From Flavobacterium psychrophilum (GTDB taxonomy: Bacteria > Bacteroidota > Bacteroidia > Flavobacteriales > Flavobacteriaceae), in contig CAMAWT010000029.1 in NCBI GenBank assembly GCA_945862065.1, positions 1 through 13,518 of the forward strand: 13,518 nucleotides of DNA. Direction: 5' to 3'. The position numbers and the translations under genes are program-made. Of the stretch, positions 1-7,813 are shown piece by piece (position 1 is the stretch's first letter; every line of letters starts with the position of its first letter). The notes below the pieces were generated by a model that saw only the letters and a program-made list of their open reading frames with translations, was not told the DNA's origin and ran no database searches.

Positions 1-1
1 A

Positions 2-103
2 AGACAAAAATTAAAGAAAATTGCAATTATTAATCGCAGAATTGAGTACCAAAAATTAAAATTAACAACAAATCAAAAAAAACATTTATCTTTGAATTAT
101 TAA
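2..103 (+). other. possible 3' end of a gene entering from the left edge
   Basis: One plus-strand frame is open from the window edge to a TAA at 101-103, giving 33 lysine-rich residues ending in LSLNY. It would converge with the hsdR operon. It is too short and too low in complexity to assign to a family, and an A+T-rich sequence can stay open this long by chance. I list it only because the other bases here have no better explanation. Confidence 0.15.
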
Positions 104-131
104 CTAAATACTCTCTTAGGAAAAGTCCACT

Positions 132-236
132 TTAGTTTGAAGACATACAGTAACAATGTTTCCAAGATTCATATCGATTAAAAGTATCTTGCTTCAAGAA
201 ATTTTGAAACTCAATTATTTTTTTACTTTCAAACAT
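132..236 (-). pseudogene. truncated 5' end of a gene behind hsdR (34 codons)
   Basis: An ATG 9 bases after the hsdR stop opens a 34-residue frame that begins MFESKKIIEFQNFL and contains RYESWKHCY before running into MSSN and a stop. The W-x-H-C-Y pattern resembles, from memory, the N-terminal part of hypothetical proteins found near restriction and mobile loci, so I read this as the start of a gene whose rest was lost by frameshift or deletion. Position and strand fit a former last member of the hsd operon. The alternative is a chance short ORF. Bases 1-131 beyond it show no recognisable continuation in any frame. Confidence 0.35.
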
Positions 237-245
237 AATTATAAA

Positions 246-3245
246 CTAAGCCCTCCACTCTTTAAATTGTCCTTCTGCTTGTTCCATAATTTCTTGAAGA
301 ATAGCATTTAATTCTAAAATACTTACTTTCCCACGCAACTCTTTTTTAACGGCTAAACGAATAGCTGCCTTCGCATCTTCTTTATTAGTCCAGTCGATTT
401 GAAGGTTGCTTTTTACGGCTTTTACTACATTATGCACCACGTTTTGAATAGGGCCTGCTTCGTTGATGATGTCTTTTTTAACTGATAGAATATCATAAAA
501 CGCTAACTCTTCTTCCGATAAACCTAATTCCGATTTACGTTTGTCTTCGTCTTGCATTTCTTTAGCACGTGCTACTAATTCAGCGATAGTAGTGTAAGAA
601 TCAATTGCGTTTAAATGATATCGATCGATAACTTTTTCTAATTCTTCTTTTAGTGAAGTATATTTTTTAATATTCTGTGGCAAACGCATTCTAATTTCAC
701 CTAACAAAATATTCTTTAAAAGTTCTATCTTAATAGCAATACTGTCTTTGTCTTTTTTAACACCCAATAAAAACTGCTCGTCTAAAATAGATATATCGGC
801 TTTTTCAATACCTGCCATCGCAAATACATCAATAATATCATCCGATTCTATACTTCTACTTATAAGTTCTTTAATTTCGTTTTGAGTGGCTTTACCATTT
901 CCTTTTACCGTTTTAGCATTTCGTATCGCTTTTGAAACGTGTTGCGAAAACAAAATATCAATGGCAAATTCCTGAATTTCAGGTTGTGATTTTACAATGG
1001 ATAATAAACCAGTCAATTTTTTTTCTTCCATCATAAACTGGTCAGCAACTTCATCGTATTTAATTAATGCGTTTAAAGCCTGTTTTACTAATAACATTTT
1101 ATCACTTTCGCGCAAGGCTTTCCACTGGCTATAATCAATCGTTTCTGGTAGCATGGCTTTGCAAATATCAACTTGATTGAAGAACATATTTAATGCCTGC
1201 TCCATATCAATCGTTGGTTGTCCATTTCCTCCACCACCAGTATATTTATCGGTTGCTTTTCTTAATTGGTCGCCAATACCAATATAATCTACTATAACTC
1301 CCGAAGGTTTATCTTTAAAAACTCGGTTAGTTCTGGTAATGGCTTGCATTAGATTATGTCCTCTCATAATCTTATCTACATACATCGTATGTACACAAGG
1401 TGCATCAAATCCAGTTAACCACATATCGCGAACAATGACAATTTGCAACGGGTCTTTCGGATTTCTAAAACGCTTTTTCAACCCTTCGGTAGCTTCTTGT
1501 GTTCTAATGTGCGGATTCCATGTTATTGGGTCTTTAGAAATATTTCCTGTCATCACCACAGCAATTTCAGGGCAACCTTCTAATTGCGTTAAAGCTTCAT
1601 ACATTTTAACGCTATTTCTTCGGCTCATACACACAATCATTGCTTTTCCTGGCAACGTTTCAGTACGATTGGTAAAATGCTTTAAAATGTCTTTGGCTAT
1701 CTTTTCTACACGTTCTTGTGAACCTGCCGCATCTTCTAAAGCTGCCCATTTTAAGTTGCCACTATCTTCTTGTTCCCAGGTTAAGGAATCCACATCATTA
1801 TCTAAATTTTCATTGGCTAAATGCAACTTGGCTAAACGGGGTTCGTAATAAATAGGAACCGTTGCTTTATCATCTACCGCTTGTTTGATGTCGTACACGT
1901 GAATGGTTTCTCCAAACACTTCTTGCGTATCGGCATCTTTGCTATCTACTGGCGTTCCTGTGAATCCTATAAACGAAGCATTAGGCAACGCTTTACGCAA
2001 ATTAGAGGCAAAACCATCTAACAAACCATATTGCGTTCGGTGGGCTTCATCAGCCATCACAATAATATTTTCTCTTTCCGATAAAATAGGATGTTCTAAT
2101 TCTCCTAAGGTTTCATCATTTCCTAATTTCAAACGGAATTTTTCAATCGTGGTAAAAACCACACCGCCACTTCCTGTAGAAAGCAAACGTCTTAAATCAT
2201 CGGTAGAATCGGCGTGTTGTACATCACCTACTAAGTCTTTGGCTAACACAAAATTTTCATACAACTGAAAATCCAAATCACTTCTATCTACTTGTACAAC
2301 GATGGTTGGATTTTTCAATTCTGGTAAGCTTCGTAAGATGCCTGCGTAAATTGCCATGGAGATACTTTTTCCGCTTCCTTGCGTGTGCCAAATGACCCCA
2401 ATACGTCCATCACCATAAGGGCGAATGGCTTTTTTAGCGGCTTCTACTGCACAGTTTACCCCAAAGAATTGGTGGTATTTTGCCCCTTTTTTAATCAGTG
2501 TTCCGTTATGGTCTTCAAAAAAGACAAAGTTTTTAATGTAATTCAGTAAGCGTTCTTTTGGAAACAACCCGAATAACAAGGTATGCATCTGAAAATCATC
2601 TTCTATGGTAGTAATGCCATCATTACTTTTCCAAGCGGCATACCATTCGTTGGAAGCGTTGAACATACCGTGTTGGGCTTCGTTACCGTCGCTTACTATG
2701 GTGGCTACGTTGTATTCAAACAATAGCGGAATGTCTTTGGTGTAGTGTTGAATTTGATTGAATGCTTCTTGCAAATTGGTGTTTTCATCAAACCAGTTTT
2801 TCAATTCAAAAACGATTAACGGAAACCCATTTACATACACAATCACATCGGGGCGGCGTTTGTTTTTGCCTTTAATACTCAATTGATTCACTACCCAAAA
2901 CGTATTGTTTTCAGGATTTTGATAATCTATTGGATAAATATGAACGGCTTTTTCGTTACCGTTAGCGTCTTGGTATTCGTAATCTAACCCTTTAGTAAGT
3001 TTTAAATGAAAATCGCGGTTGCGGTACAACAAATCAGCGCCTTTATTGTTCACAAACTCCGCCACAATTAACGGATACAACTCCGCAGGCAAATGTGGGT
3101 GCTGTTGTTGTATAAACGCTAACAACGTAGCTTTATCCACCACTTCGTTTTCTGGAAACGTAAACGTAGTGCCGTGTATGTGGCTATACCCTAAATCGGT
3201 TAACCAATCGATGGTAGCTTGTTCTATTTTGGCTTCTGTTGTCAT
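246..3245 (-). CDS. hsdR: type I restriction enzyme R subunit (translocase/endonuclease)
   Basis: This 999-residue protein is the ATP-dependent DNA translocase and nuclease of a type I restriction-modification complex; in this family it acts on unmodified DNA together with HsdM2HsdS. The order of motifs is standard. An N-terminal PD-(D/E)xK nuclease has D133 in RPDVIVYV and E147-x-K149 in FELKN. The SF2 helicase motor has Walker A HTQGSGKS (287-294), DEAH (399-402), GFTGTPV (427-433), then VIVRDMWLTGFDAP and QAITRTNR. The long helical C-terminus is expected for HsdS/HsdM contact. Length is normal and no catalytic residue is missing. The start ATG at 3245 is preceded by a purine-rich AAAAGAGAAT. 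It is the last complete gene of the operon, 64 bases after hsdS. Confidence 0.97.
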   Translation of the reverse strand: MTTEAKIEQATIDWLTDLGYSHIHGTTFTFPENEVVDKATLLAFIQQQHPHLPAELYPLIVAEFVNNKGADLLYRNRDFHLKLTKGLDYEYQDANGNEKAVHIYPIDYQNPENNTFWVVNQLSIKGKNKRRPDVIVYVNGFPLIVFELKNWFDENTNLQEAFNQIQHYTKDIPLLFEYNVATIVSDGNEAQHGMFNASNEWYAAWKSNDGITTIEDDFQMHTLLFGLFPKERLLNYIKNFVFFEDHNGTLIKKGAKYHQFFGVNCAVEAAKKAIRPYGDGRIGVIWHTQGSGKSISMAIYAGILRSLPELKNPTIVVQVDRSDLDFQLYENFVLAKDLVGDVQHADSTDDLRRLLSTGSGGVVFTTIEKFRLKLGNDETLGELEHPILSERENIIVMADEAHRTQYGLLDGFASNLRKALPNASFIGFTGTPVDSKDADTQEVFGETIHVYDIKQAVDDKATVPIYYEPRLAKLHLANENLDNDVDSLTWEQEDSGNLKWAALEDAAGSQERVEKIAKDILKHFTNRTETLPGKAMIVCMSRRNSVKMYEALTQLEGCPEIAVVMTGNISKDPITWNPHIRTQEATEGLKKRFRNPKDPLQIVIVRDMWLTGFDAPCVHTMYVDKIMRGHNLMQAITRTNRVFKDKPSGVIVDYIGIGDQLRKATDKYTGGGGNGQPTIDMEQALNMFFNQVDICKAMLPETIDYSQWKALRESDKMLLVKQALNALIKYDEVADQFMMEEKKLTGLLSIVKSQPEIQEFAIDILFSQHVSKAIRNAKTVKGNGKATQNEIKELISRSIESDDIIDVFAMAGIEKADISILDEQFLLGVKKDKDSIAIKIELLKNILLGEIRMRLPQNIKKYTSLKEELEKVIDRYHLNAIDSYTTIAELVARAKEMQDEDKRKSELGLSEEELAFYDILSVKKDIINEAGPIQNVVHNVVKAVKSNLQIDWTNKEDAKAAIRLAVKKELRGKVSILELNAILQEIMEQAEGQFKEWRA

Positions 3246-3260
3246 ATTCTCTTTTTTTTT

Positions 3261-3285
3261 GTCATTCCGACGAAGGAGGAATCAC
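3261..3285. repeat. short palindromic repeat between hsdS and hsdR
   Basis: Bases 3264-3268 (ATTCC) and 3278-3282 (GGAAT) form a 5-bp inverted repeat around a 9-base centre, inside a unit beginning GTCATTCCGACGAAGGAGG. Units of this form are, from memory, dispersed intergenic repeats in Flavobacterium-like genomes. In the direction of hsd transcription the hairpin is followed by an A-run, not a T-run, so it is not an intrinsic terminator for hsdS. Confidence 0.55.
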
Positions 3286-3290
3286 ATACT

Positions 3291-3321
3291 ACTTATCACT
3301 TATCACTAATTACTTATCACT
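3291..3321. repeat. short tandem ACTTATC repeats running into the hsdS stop
   Basis: ACTTATCACT occurs at 3291-3300, 3298-3307 and 3312-3321; the first two copies overlap with a 7-base period. The third copy lies inside the coding region and supplies the last codons (Ser-Asp-Lys-stop) of hsdS. Repeats of this sort can change in number by slippage, which would alter the hsdS end or the spacing to hsdR. Confidence 0.6.
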
Positions 3322-4557
3322 TGAAACATACTCATTCAACCGCACTTCACCACTAATTAACTTAGGCAATAAAGTATTGCGCAATTGGGTTAAGGCTTGG
3401 TTTTCTTTCAAATTATTGGCTTGTTGCTCTTCCCAATTTCCAACAATTGACTGAAATTCATTTTGTTTATCAATATTTGGTAATGCAAATTGTATATGAC
3501 CAATTGCATCAAAAGTAATTTGTGGAAAAGTACCTGACCTAGATTCAGCTATATTCTGAAATTCAGTAATTGTTTCATCTCTTGTTAAGATACGATATAA
3601 CAATTTATTATTGATTAGTTCATTGTTTCGAATAACCATAAACTTAGTAGAAACAACATAATCTTGTGAATCAAAGTCTACATAAGCATATCTTTTATTT
3701 CCTGGTCTTATTTCACTGTACAATATATCTTCGGGATAGATTGCTTTTTTTGCTTGTCCAGGCAAATCCTCAATATCCATATAATTTTTATGCATAAAAG
3801 AACCTTCTAAAACATCTCCCGTATTAACAAAAACAACTTTTTCTTTTCCTTTAAACTTATAGGTTTCAGCTCTTTTAAAAGCTATTTCATTCAACCTTTT
3901 CACCTCCCAACCCATAGGAATACTTCCTAACTCACTTTCTACAAATTCACCGTCTTTAAACGGACCAAAATCTACAAACCAATTTTTGTATAACGCCATA
4001 GCCATTTCTTCTAAGGTTTTGTTGATGGCTAGGTTGTTTTCGATTTTGTCGTCGATGGCGGAAAGGATTGAAGCGATTGATTTTTGTTCTTGGATTAGTG
4101 GAAGTTCTAATTTAATTTGATTTTCAATTAAATCCTTAGTTAAACTTCCACGTGTAGAGAATGAATCAGAAATATTTCTGAATTCATCATAACGATTTGA
4201 TAAATTAAAGAATAAAAATTTAGAATCAATAATTTCTTTATCTACTCTAAAACATAGAACAGATTGATTTATAGAAGTATCGATTTTTAGGAATGAAGTT
4301 TGTCCTCTAGTCTTCCCTTGACCTGCGGAAGCAATAACAATATCATCTTTTAATGCCATTTTAGCACTTGACTTTTGTAAACCAATTTCTGTTATGAACT
4401 TTTCTGTACCACTAATATATCTGTTCCCTGTTTCACCAGAAGACAACCAAGGTATTTCACCATTCCAAAATTCTGGATTTGATGTACTAGGTGTACCTCC
4501 AGAAAAAATTTTTTCACAGACTTCTTTTAATTTATATGTTTTCCAGTTGTTTGGCAT
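3310..4557 (-). CDS. hsdS: type I restriction-modification specificity subunit
   Basis: The 415-residue product recognises the two halves of the target site and assembles the methylase and restriction complexes. Two target-recognition domains are visible: about 1-150 (opening NNWKTYKLKEVCEKIFSGGTP, with WLSSGE at 38-42) and about 212-370 (opening GSIPMGWEVKRL). The central conserved helix region (about 153-208, LIQEQKSIASILSAIDDKIE then ALYKNWFVDFGPF) is matched by the C-terminal LPNIDKQNEF...LRNTLLPKLISGEV. Length is typical. Codons of the central spacer are clearly richer in G than the recognition domains, a mosaic pattern expected from domain exchange. It starts 5 bases after the preceding gene's stop and ends in a small tandem repeat. 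The recognition sequence cannot be predicted from these data. Confidence 0.95.
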   Translation of the reverse strand: MPNNWKTYKLKEVCEKIFSGGTPSTSNPEFWNGEIPWLSSGETGNRYISGTEKFITEIGLQKSSAKMALKDDIVIASAGQGKTRGQTSFLKIDTSINQSVLCFRVDKEIIDSKFLFFNLSNRYDEFRNISDSFSTRGSLTKDLIENQIKLELPLIQEQKSIASILSAIDDKIENNLAINKTLEEMAMALYKNWFVDFGPFKDGEFVESELGSIPMGWEVKRLNEIAFKRAETYKFKGKEKVVFVNTGDVLEGSFMHKNYMDIEDLPGQAKKAIYPEDILYSEIRPGNKRYAYVDFDSQDYVVSTKFMVIRNNELINNKLLYRILTRDETITEFQNIAESRSGTFPQITFDAIGHIQFALPNIDKQNEFQSIVGNWEEQQANNLKENQALTQLRNTLLPKLISGEVRLNEYVSSDK

Positions 4558-4562
4558 TTGGT

Positions 4563-5153
4563 TTATTGTAAGTTATCAATCAATTTTGGTAAGTGTTTAA
4601 ATCCTTTAGATAGTTCAGAATATATTTCTTTTATTACCGTTTCCTCAACTAATTTTGACACTGTTAAATCCACAAATTTTCCTTTGGCAAGTTGAAACCA
4701 GTTTTTCTTTCCCAAATTAAAATTTTCTTTTAATTCATCAATTTCATTAAAGATGACTTCCTGACCATATCCTAAATTCTTTAATTGTTCTTCAATTTGA
4801 TTCAACTTATTATGCAAATCAACTTGCTCTTCAATTTTAAATTTATCTTCTATATTTGGTTCAAATTCATAATTCTTATTAATATTATCAATTTCTTGGT
4901 CAATCACAAAAAGTCCTGTTTCTTTTTCTGTAGATATATCACAATCTATTGTAGTACATTTTTTTTCGTGCTCTAATTTTTCTAATTCAACTTCTTTTCT
5001 AAGAACATTAAGAAAATATAACTTATCTTTATCTCTATTGAAATTATATAATTTAGACGATAAAGCACTTTTTAAATAATCAATATCACAAAATGATTGA
5101 CCTTCAAAAAAATAAGTACTAAAACGAATTGCTTCTTTCTCTACGATGTTCAT
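4563..5153 (-). CDS. uncharacterised protein encoded between hsdM and hsdS
   Basis: A 196-residue protein, predicted cytosolic: no signal peptide or membrane segment. It starts 3 bases after hsdM ends and stops 5 bases before hsdS, so it must be co-transcribed and probably co-translated. The N-terminal part (about 10-66) carries KDKLYFLNVLRKEVELEKLE; a charged, probably helical or coiled-coil middle follows (about 100-127). The C-terminal part has LGYGQEVIFNEIDELKE (128-144), KKNWFQLAKGKFVDL and a final amphipathic helix. I recall the GYGQEVIFNEI...W..L..GK..D pattern from other Bacteroidota hypothetical proteins, which suggests a reusable C-terminal domain. No catalytic motif is seen. Its place inside the operon suggests an accessory, regulatory or anti-restriction-control role for the RM complex, but that is inference. 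Confidence 0.85.
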   Translation of the reverse strand: MNIVEKEAIRFSTYFFEGQSFCDIDYLKSALSSKLYNFNRDKDKLYFLNVLRKEVELEKLEHEKKCTTIDCDISTEKETGLFVIDQEIDNINKNYEFEPNIEDKFKIEEQVDLHNKLNQIEEQLKNLGYGQEVIFNEIDELKENFNLGKKNWFQLAKGKFVDLTVSKLVEETVIKEIYSELSKGFKHLPKLIDNLQ

Positions 5154-5156
5154 ATT

Positions 5157-6746
5157 TTAGATTTTCTCAAAATTCTCCAAAATCTTTTGTTGCAACTCAT
5201 TCCCTTTAGCAAACTGCTCTTGCAACGTAACTTGTAAATTGGCCATTTTATCTTCGAACAAGATACCATCATCTTCTACTTCTTCGGTACCTACATAAAT
5301 ACCTGGAGTTAGTTTGTAGTCTTGTTTTTGTACTTCTTCTAATGTGGCGTTGTAACAGTAACCATCTGTATTCTCATAAGTACCACCAATGTTGCGCCAT
5401 GCGTGGTAGGTTTGAGCGACTTTGTCAATATCGGCATCCGTAAACACACGTAGTTTTCGGCTCTCCATAGTTCCCATTTTACTGGTATCTATGAAAAGAA
5501 TTTCGTTTTTACGTTCGCGGTGTTTGCCGTCTTTTCCGTCTCGGTTTTTACTTAATATAAAAATACATGCGGGTATTCCTGTAGTTAAAAACAATTTATC
5601 AGGTAAACGTACAATACAATCAATCATACTGTTGTTTACCATAAACTCACGCACGTTTTTCTCCCCTTTGTTATTGGAAGTCATGGCGCCGTTTGCCATA
5701 ACTACACTTGCGGTACCTTTGTTACTCAAATGGCTCCAAAAGGTTTGCATCCACATAAAGTTAGCATTACCATCAGTAGCAAATTCTTCTTTCGGCCCAA
5801 ACAAGCGAGGGTCGTTTTCAGGTAAATCTTCTGGGTGCCATTGGCTCACATTAAACGGAGGATTTACAATAATATAATCGGCTTCTAAATCAGGAAATTG
5901 GTCATTTAGTAAAGAGTCACCCAAGCGTACATCAAACGATAAATCACGTAAGGCTAAGTTCATTTTACATAAACGTAGTGTTCCATCATAGCGTTCTTGT
6001 CCGTATATAGCAATGTTTCGTTTGTCGCCTCCGTGGCTTTCTAAAAACTTCAACGATTGCACAAACATACCCCCACTTCCACAAGCAGCATCAAATATTT
6101 TACCTTCATAGGGTTCAATCATTTCTACCATCAAACGCACGATACTACCAGGTGTAAAAAACTGCCCTGCACCAGAACCTTCTGCCAAAGCAAACTTTCC
6201 AATGTAGTATTCATATACACGTCCTAAAATATCGCTTTCAGGGTTTTCCTTTTGTGATAACTTAGGATTAGAAAGTAAATTAATTAGTCCGCCCACTTGA
6301 CGTGCCGTCAATTGACTTTTTACAAAAATACGAGGTAAAATCCCTTTTAAATCGGGTCTAAACTTAGACAAAGTAGCATCTAAAACATCAAAAGCATCAT
6401 CTACAATTACTTTAATGTTATCTTGTTCGGCATTGGCTTTTAAGTATTCCCAAGTAGCTTCTTTGGGAATGATGTATACATTCTTAGATAAATATTCATC
6501 CGCATCTTCCAACACATAGTTGATTTCTGCTTCGTCAGTCGTAAAATAATTTGAGTTTTTATCGTGTACTAAAGCCGTCAATTCTTCTCTACGCATCTCA
6601 TATCGCTCGGACATGTGTTTTAAGAATATCATTGATAACACAAAGTCTTTGTATTGATTTTCAGCTACAGCACCACGTAATTCGTTGGCAACCTTCCAAA
6701 GTTCTTGTTCAAAATTAATATCGGCTTTTACAGTAGTTTTACTCAT
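5157..6746 (-). CDS. hsdM: type I restriction-modification DNA adenine methyltransferase subunit
   Basis: This 529-residue subunit transfers a methyl group from S-adenosylmethionine to adenine in the site chosen by HsdS; M2S alone methylates and R2M2S restricts. The N-terminal helical domain (about 10-160) includes ELWKVANELRG and the MSERYEMRREEL helix. The catalytic domain has QFFTP (195-199), SAM-binding motif I DAACGSGGMF (219-228) and the N6-adenine motif NPPF (295-298). The C-terminal helical tail, KMANLQVTLQEQFAKGNELQ, is the usual contact region. All key residues are present. It is the first gene of the operon, with a Bacteroidota-type promoter just upstream (6772-6802) and a leader of about 20 bases. 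Base composition is less A+T-rich than the two genes that follow. Confidence 0.97.
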   Translation of the reverse strand: MSKTTVKADINFEQELWKVANELRGAVAENQYKDFVLSMIFLKHMSERYEMRREELTALVHDKNSNYFTTDEAEINYVLEDADEYLSKNVYIIPKEATWEYLKANAEQDNIKVIVDDAFDVLDATLSKFRPDLKGILPRIFVKSQLTARQVGGLINLLSNPKLSQKENPESDILGRVYEYYIGKFALAEGSGAGQFFTPGSIVRLMVEMIEPYEGKIFDAACGSGGMFVQSLKFLESHGGDKRNIAIYGQERYDGTLRLCKMNLALRDLSFDVRLGDSLLNDQFPDLEADYIIVNPPFNVSQWHPEDLPENDPRLFGPKEEFATDGNANFMWMQTFWSHLSNKGTASVVMANGAMTSNNKGEKNVREFMVNNSMIDCIVRLPDKLFLTTGIPACIFILSKNRDGKDGKHRERKNEILFIDTSKMGTMESRKLRVFTDADIDKVAQTYHAWRNIGGTYENTDGYCYNATLEEVQKQDYKLTPGIYVGTEEVEDDGILFEDKMANLQVTLQEQFAKGNELQQKILENFEKI

Positions 6747-6771
6747 AGTGGTTATAAAAAAGTATTTGTTT

Positions 6772-6802
6772 CAAACCTACTGAAAAAAATCCCAATATCC
6801 AA
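6772..6802 (-). promoter_or_regulatory. promoter of the hsdM operon
   Basis: Read on the minus strand, TTG (6802-6800), 20 bases, then TAGGTTTG (6779-6772) fit the Bacteroidota promoter pattern TTG-N17-23-TAnnTTTG exactly. Transcription would start near 6765, leaving a leader of about 20 bases before the hsdM ATG at 6746. No other match as good lies in front of hsdM. Confidence 0.55.
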
Positions 6803-6871
6803 CACAAAATACATCTAAAAAGCAACTTGTAGAACTATTTCTACAAAAAAAATTCCTACTAAAATAAAATG

Positions 6872-6922
6872 TTGTTTTATTAATTATATAATAATATGAA
6901 ACACCAATAATTAATAAAACAA
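6872..6922. repeat. perfect 16-bp inverted repeat upstream of hsdM
   Basis: TTGTTTTATTAATTAT at 6872-6887 is repeated as its exact reverse complement at 6907-6922, with a 19-base spacer. It lies about 70 bases upstream of the proposed hsdM -33 element. It has no T- or A-run placed as a terminator would need. It could be a regulator-binding site, a recombinase site or the relic of an element end; the A+T-rich composition raises the chance level but not to a perfect 16 bp. Confidence 0.6.
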
Positions 6923-6969
6923 TTAAACTAGCTTTCTATTTATCACAAAAACATGTCAAAGCGCACTTT

Positions 6970-7113
6970 TTATGCAAAATACTTCAAACATATCTTATGC
7001 AATTTCAAAGCAACTTTAAAGCAAATTAAAACGCTTTAAAAATGGATTAATTTGCTTGCTTATAGACCGATTTTTTTGCGAAAAATCTGCTGCATTTTAT
7101 TTGTTTTGCATAA
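6970..7113. repeat. cluster of short inverted and direct repeats in the hsdM / element gap
   Basis: TTATGCAA occurs directly at 6970-6977 and 6995-7002 and inverted at 7106-7113; the outer pair extends to 10 bp (TTATGCAAAA at 6970-6979, TTTTGCATAA at 7104-7113). Nested between them are TTTAAAGC/GCTTTAAA (7015-7022, 7033-7040) and GATTTTT/AAAAATC (7069-7075, 7081-7087). The density is higher than elsewhere in the window. This 6747-7258 stretch holds no convincing gene; the repeats, the promoter and the terminator are all I see in it. Confidence 0.4.
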
Positions 7114-7208
7114 TATTTATAATATGATATGTTTTTTTAAATATTTTTTTAAAAAAATTAGATGTAAAGATAACTGAATTTATCCAAGCTTATTTATTGT
7201 TGTAGAAA

Positions 7209-7240
7209 CAAAAAAAACCTGAACATAGTTCAGGTTTAAA
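7209..7240 (-). terminator. intrinsic terminator of the mobile-element control genes
   Basis: AAACCTGAAC (7215-7224) and GTTCAGGTTT (7228-7237) form a perfect 10-bp stem with a 3-base loop. On the minus strand the stem is followed by an uninterrupted T-run (complement of the A-run at 7209-7217). It sits about 20 bases after the stop of the 65-codon gene and ends that transcript before it reaches the hsdM promoter region. On the plus strand it is followed by TTTAAACAAAAA, so it would work poorly in that direction. Confidence 0.88.
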
Positions 7241-7258
7241 CAAAAAGGAAACGAGCAA

Positions 7259-7456
7259 TTAATAGTAATACTTCTTCTTTATTTCTTGGTCAATATAATA
7301 TACCGTTAAACCTATTGCAACAACTCCAACTAAGATAGTTGCTGCAACAAGGATATCGTTATTTTTTTTGAGAATTGCATTTTCAGCTATTGTGTGCTCT
7401 AAATTAAAATTTCTTTCAAGTGTTATTATATCTCTATAATCTACCATATCGTACAA
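7259..7456 (-). CDS. small single-span membrane protein, unknown function
   Basis: A 65-residue product with one clear hydrophobic segment, ILVAATILVGVVAIGLTVYY (35-54), followed by the basic tail KKKYYY, so probably N-out/C-in single-pass. The N-terminal half is polar and possibly helical. Its start overlaps the end of the upstream gene: by 23 bases from the ATG at 7456, or 14 bases from the ATG at 7447 (MVDYRD), so translation is probably coupled. It is the last gene before the strong terminator at 7209-7240. I do not recognise a family. Small membrane proteins of this kind are common at the ends of mobile-element operons, where they are often unassigned. Confidence 0.6.
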   Translation of the reverse strand: MYDMVDYRDIITLERNFNLEHTIAENAILKKNNDILVAATILVGVVAIGLTVYYIDQEIKKKYYY

Positions 7457-7802
7457 TTTTTACTGTTTTTGAAATACCATCTATGTAAATTGCAAATTCA
7501 AAGAAACATGGAACTTGAGCACCTTTTATAATTTCATGATGAGTAAAAGTATTGAATTTTAATCCATATCCATCTAAATAATCAAAAGAAAATATTGCTA
7601 CATTTTTGCCATTCATTAACTTTTTATAAAGATAATGTGATTTGTTTAAAGGTCCAATTATATAAGCTCTTTCCTTTCTTAAATCATTTGCAATTTGATT
7701 ATTGAATTTTTTCCTATTGTAAGAAGTTGCAAATCGTTGATTACTTCTTTTAGGAATGAACGTTTGACCTGTCAATGGGTCTTTTTTTACGATTTTTTCC
7801 AT
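7434..7802 (-). CDS. conserved small protein of Bacteroidota mobile elements, unknown function
   Basis: A 122-residue soluble protein beginning MEKIVKKDPLTGQTFIPKRSNQRFAT. This opening, with the KRSNQRFA stretch and the following basic NRKKFNNQIANDLRKERA, is one I recall from small proteins encoded next to excisionase-like genes in flavobacterial elements; no function is known to me. The basic N-terminal half suggests nucleic-acid contact, and the second half is predicted to be beta-rich (VAIFSFDYLDGYGLKF, FFEFAIYIDG). It starts 11 bases after the HTH gene stops and overlaps the next small gene, so the three form one transcription unit. No frameshift or truncation is seen. Confidence 0.75.
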   Translation of the reverse strand: MEKIVKKDPLTGQTFIPKRSNQRFATSYNRKKFNNQIANDLRKERAYIIGPLNKSHYLYKKLMNGKNVAIFSFDYLDGYGLKFNTFTHHEIIKGAQVPCFFEFAIYIDGISKTVKIVRYGRL

Positions 7803-7813
7803 AACCTCTCTAC

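Noticed and set aside
1339..2268. Plus-strand open frames of 169 and 121 codons opposite hsdR
   Set aside because: They lie wholly antisense to the helicase domain of a clear hsdR gene, and their sequences look like reverse-strand shadows with no family features.
3019..3454. Plus-strand frames across the hsdR start and the hsdS-hsdR gap
   Set aside because: They read through the palindromic and tandem repeats and the ends of two real genes; the frames are accidental.
5422..5877. Plus-strand frame of 151 codons opposite hsdM
   Set aside because: Antisense to the methyltransferase catalytic region; no independent evidence.
6747..7258. A CRISPR array in the repeat-rich gap
   Set aside because: The repeats are short, of several kinds and partly inverted, with no regular unit-spacer pattern.
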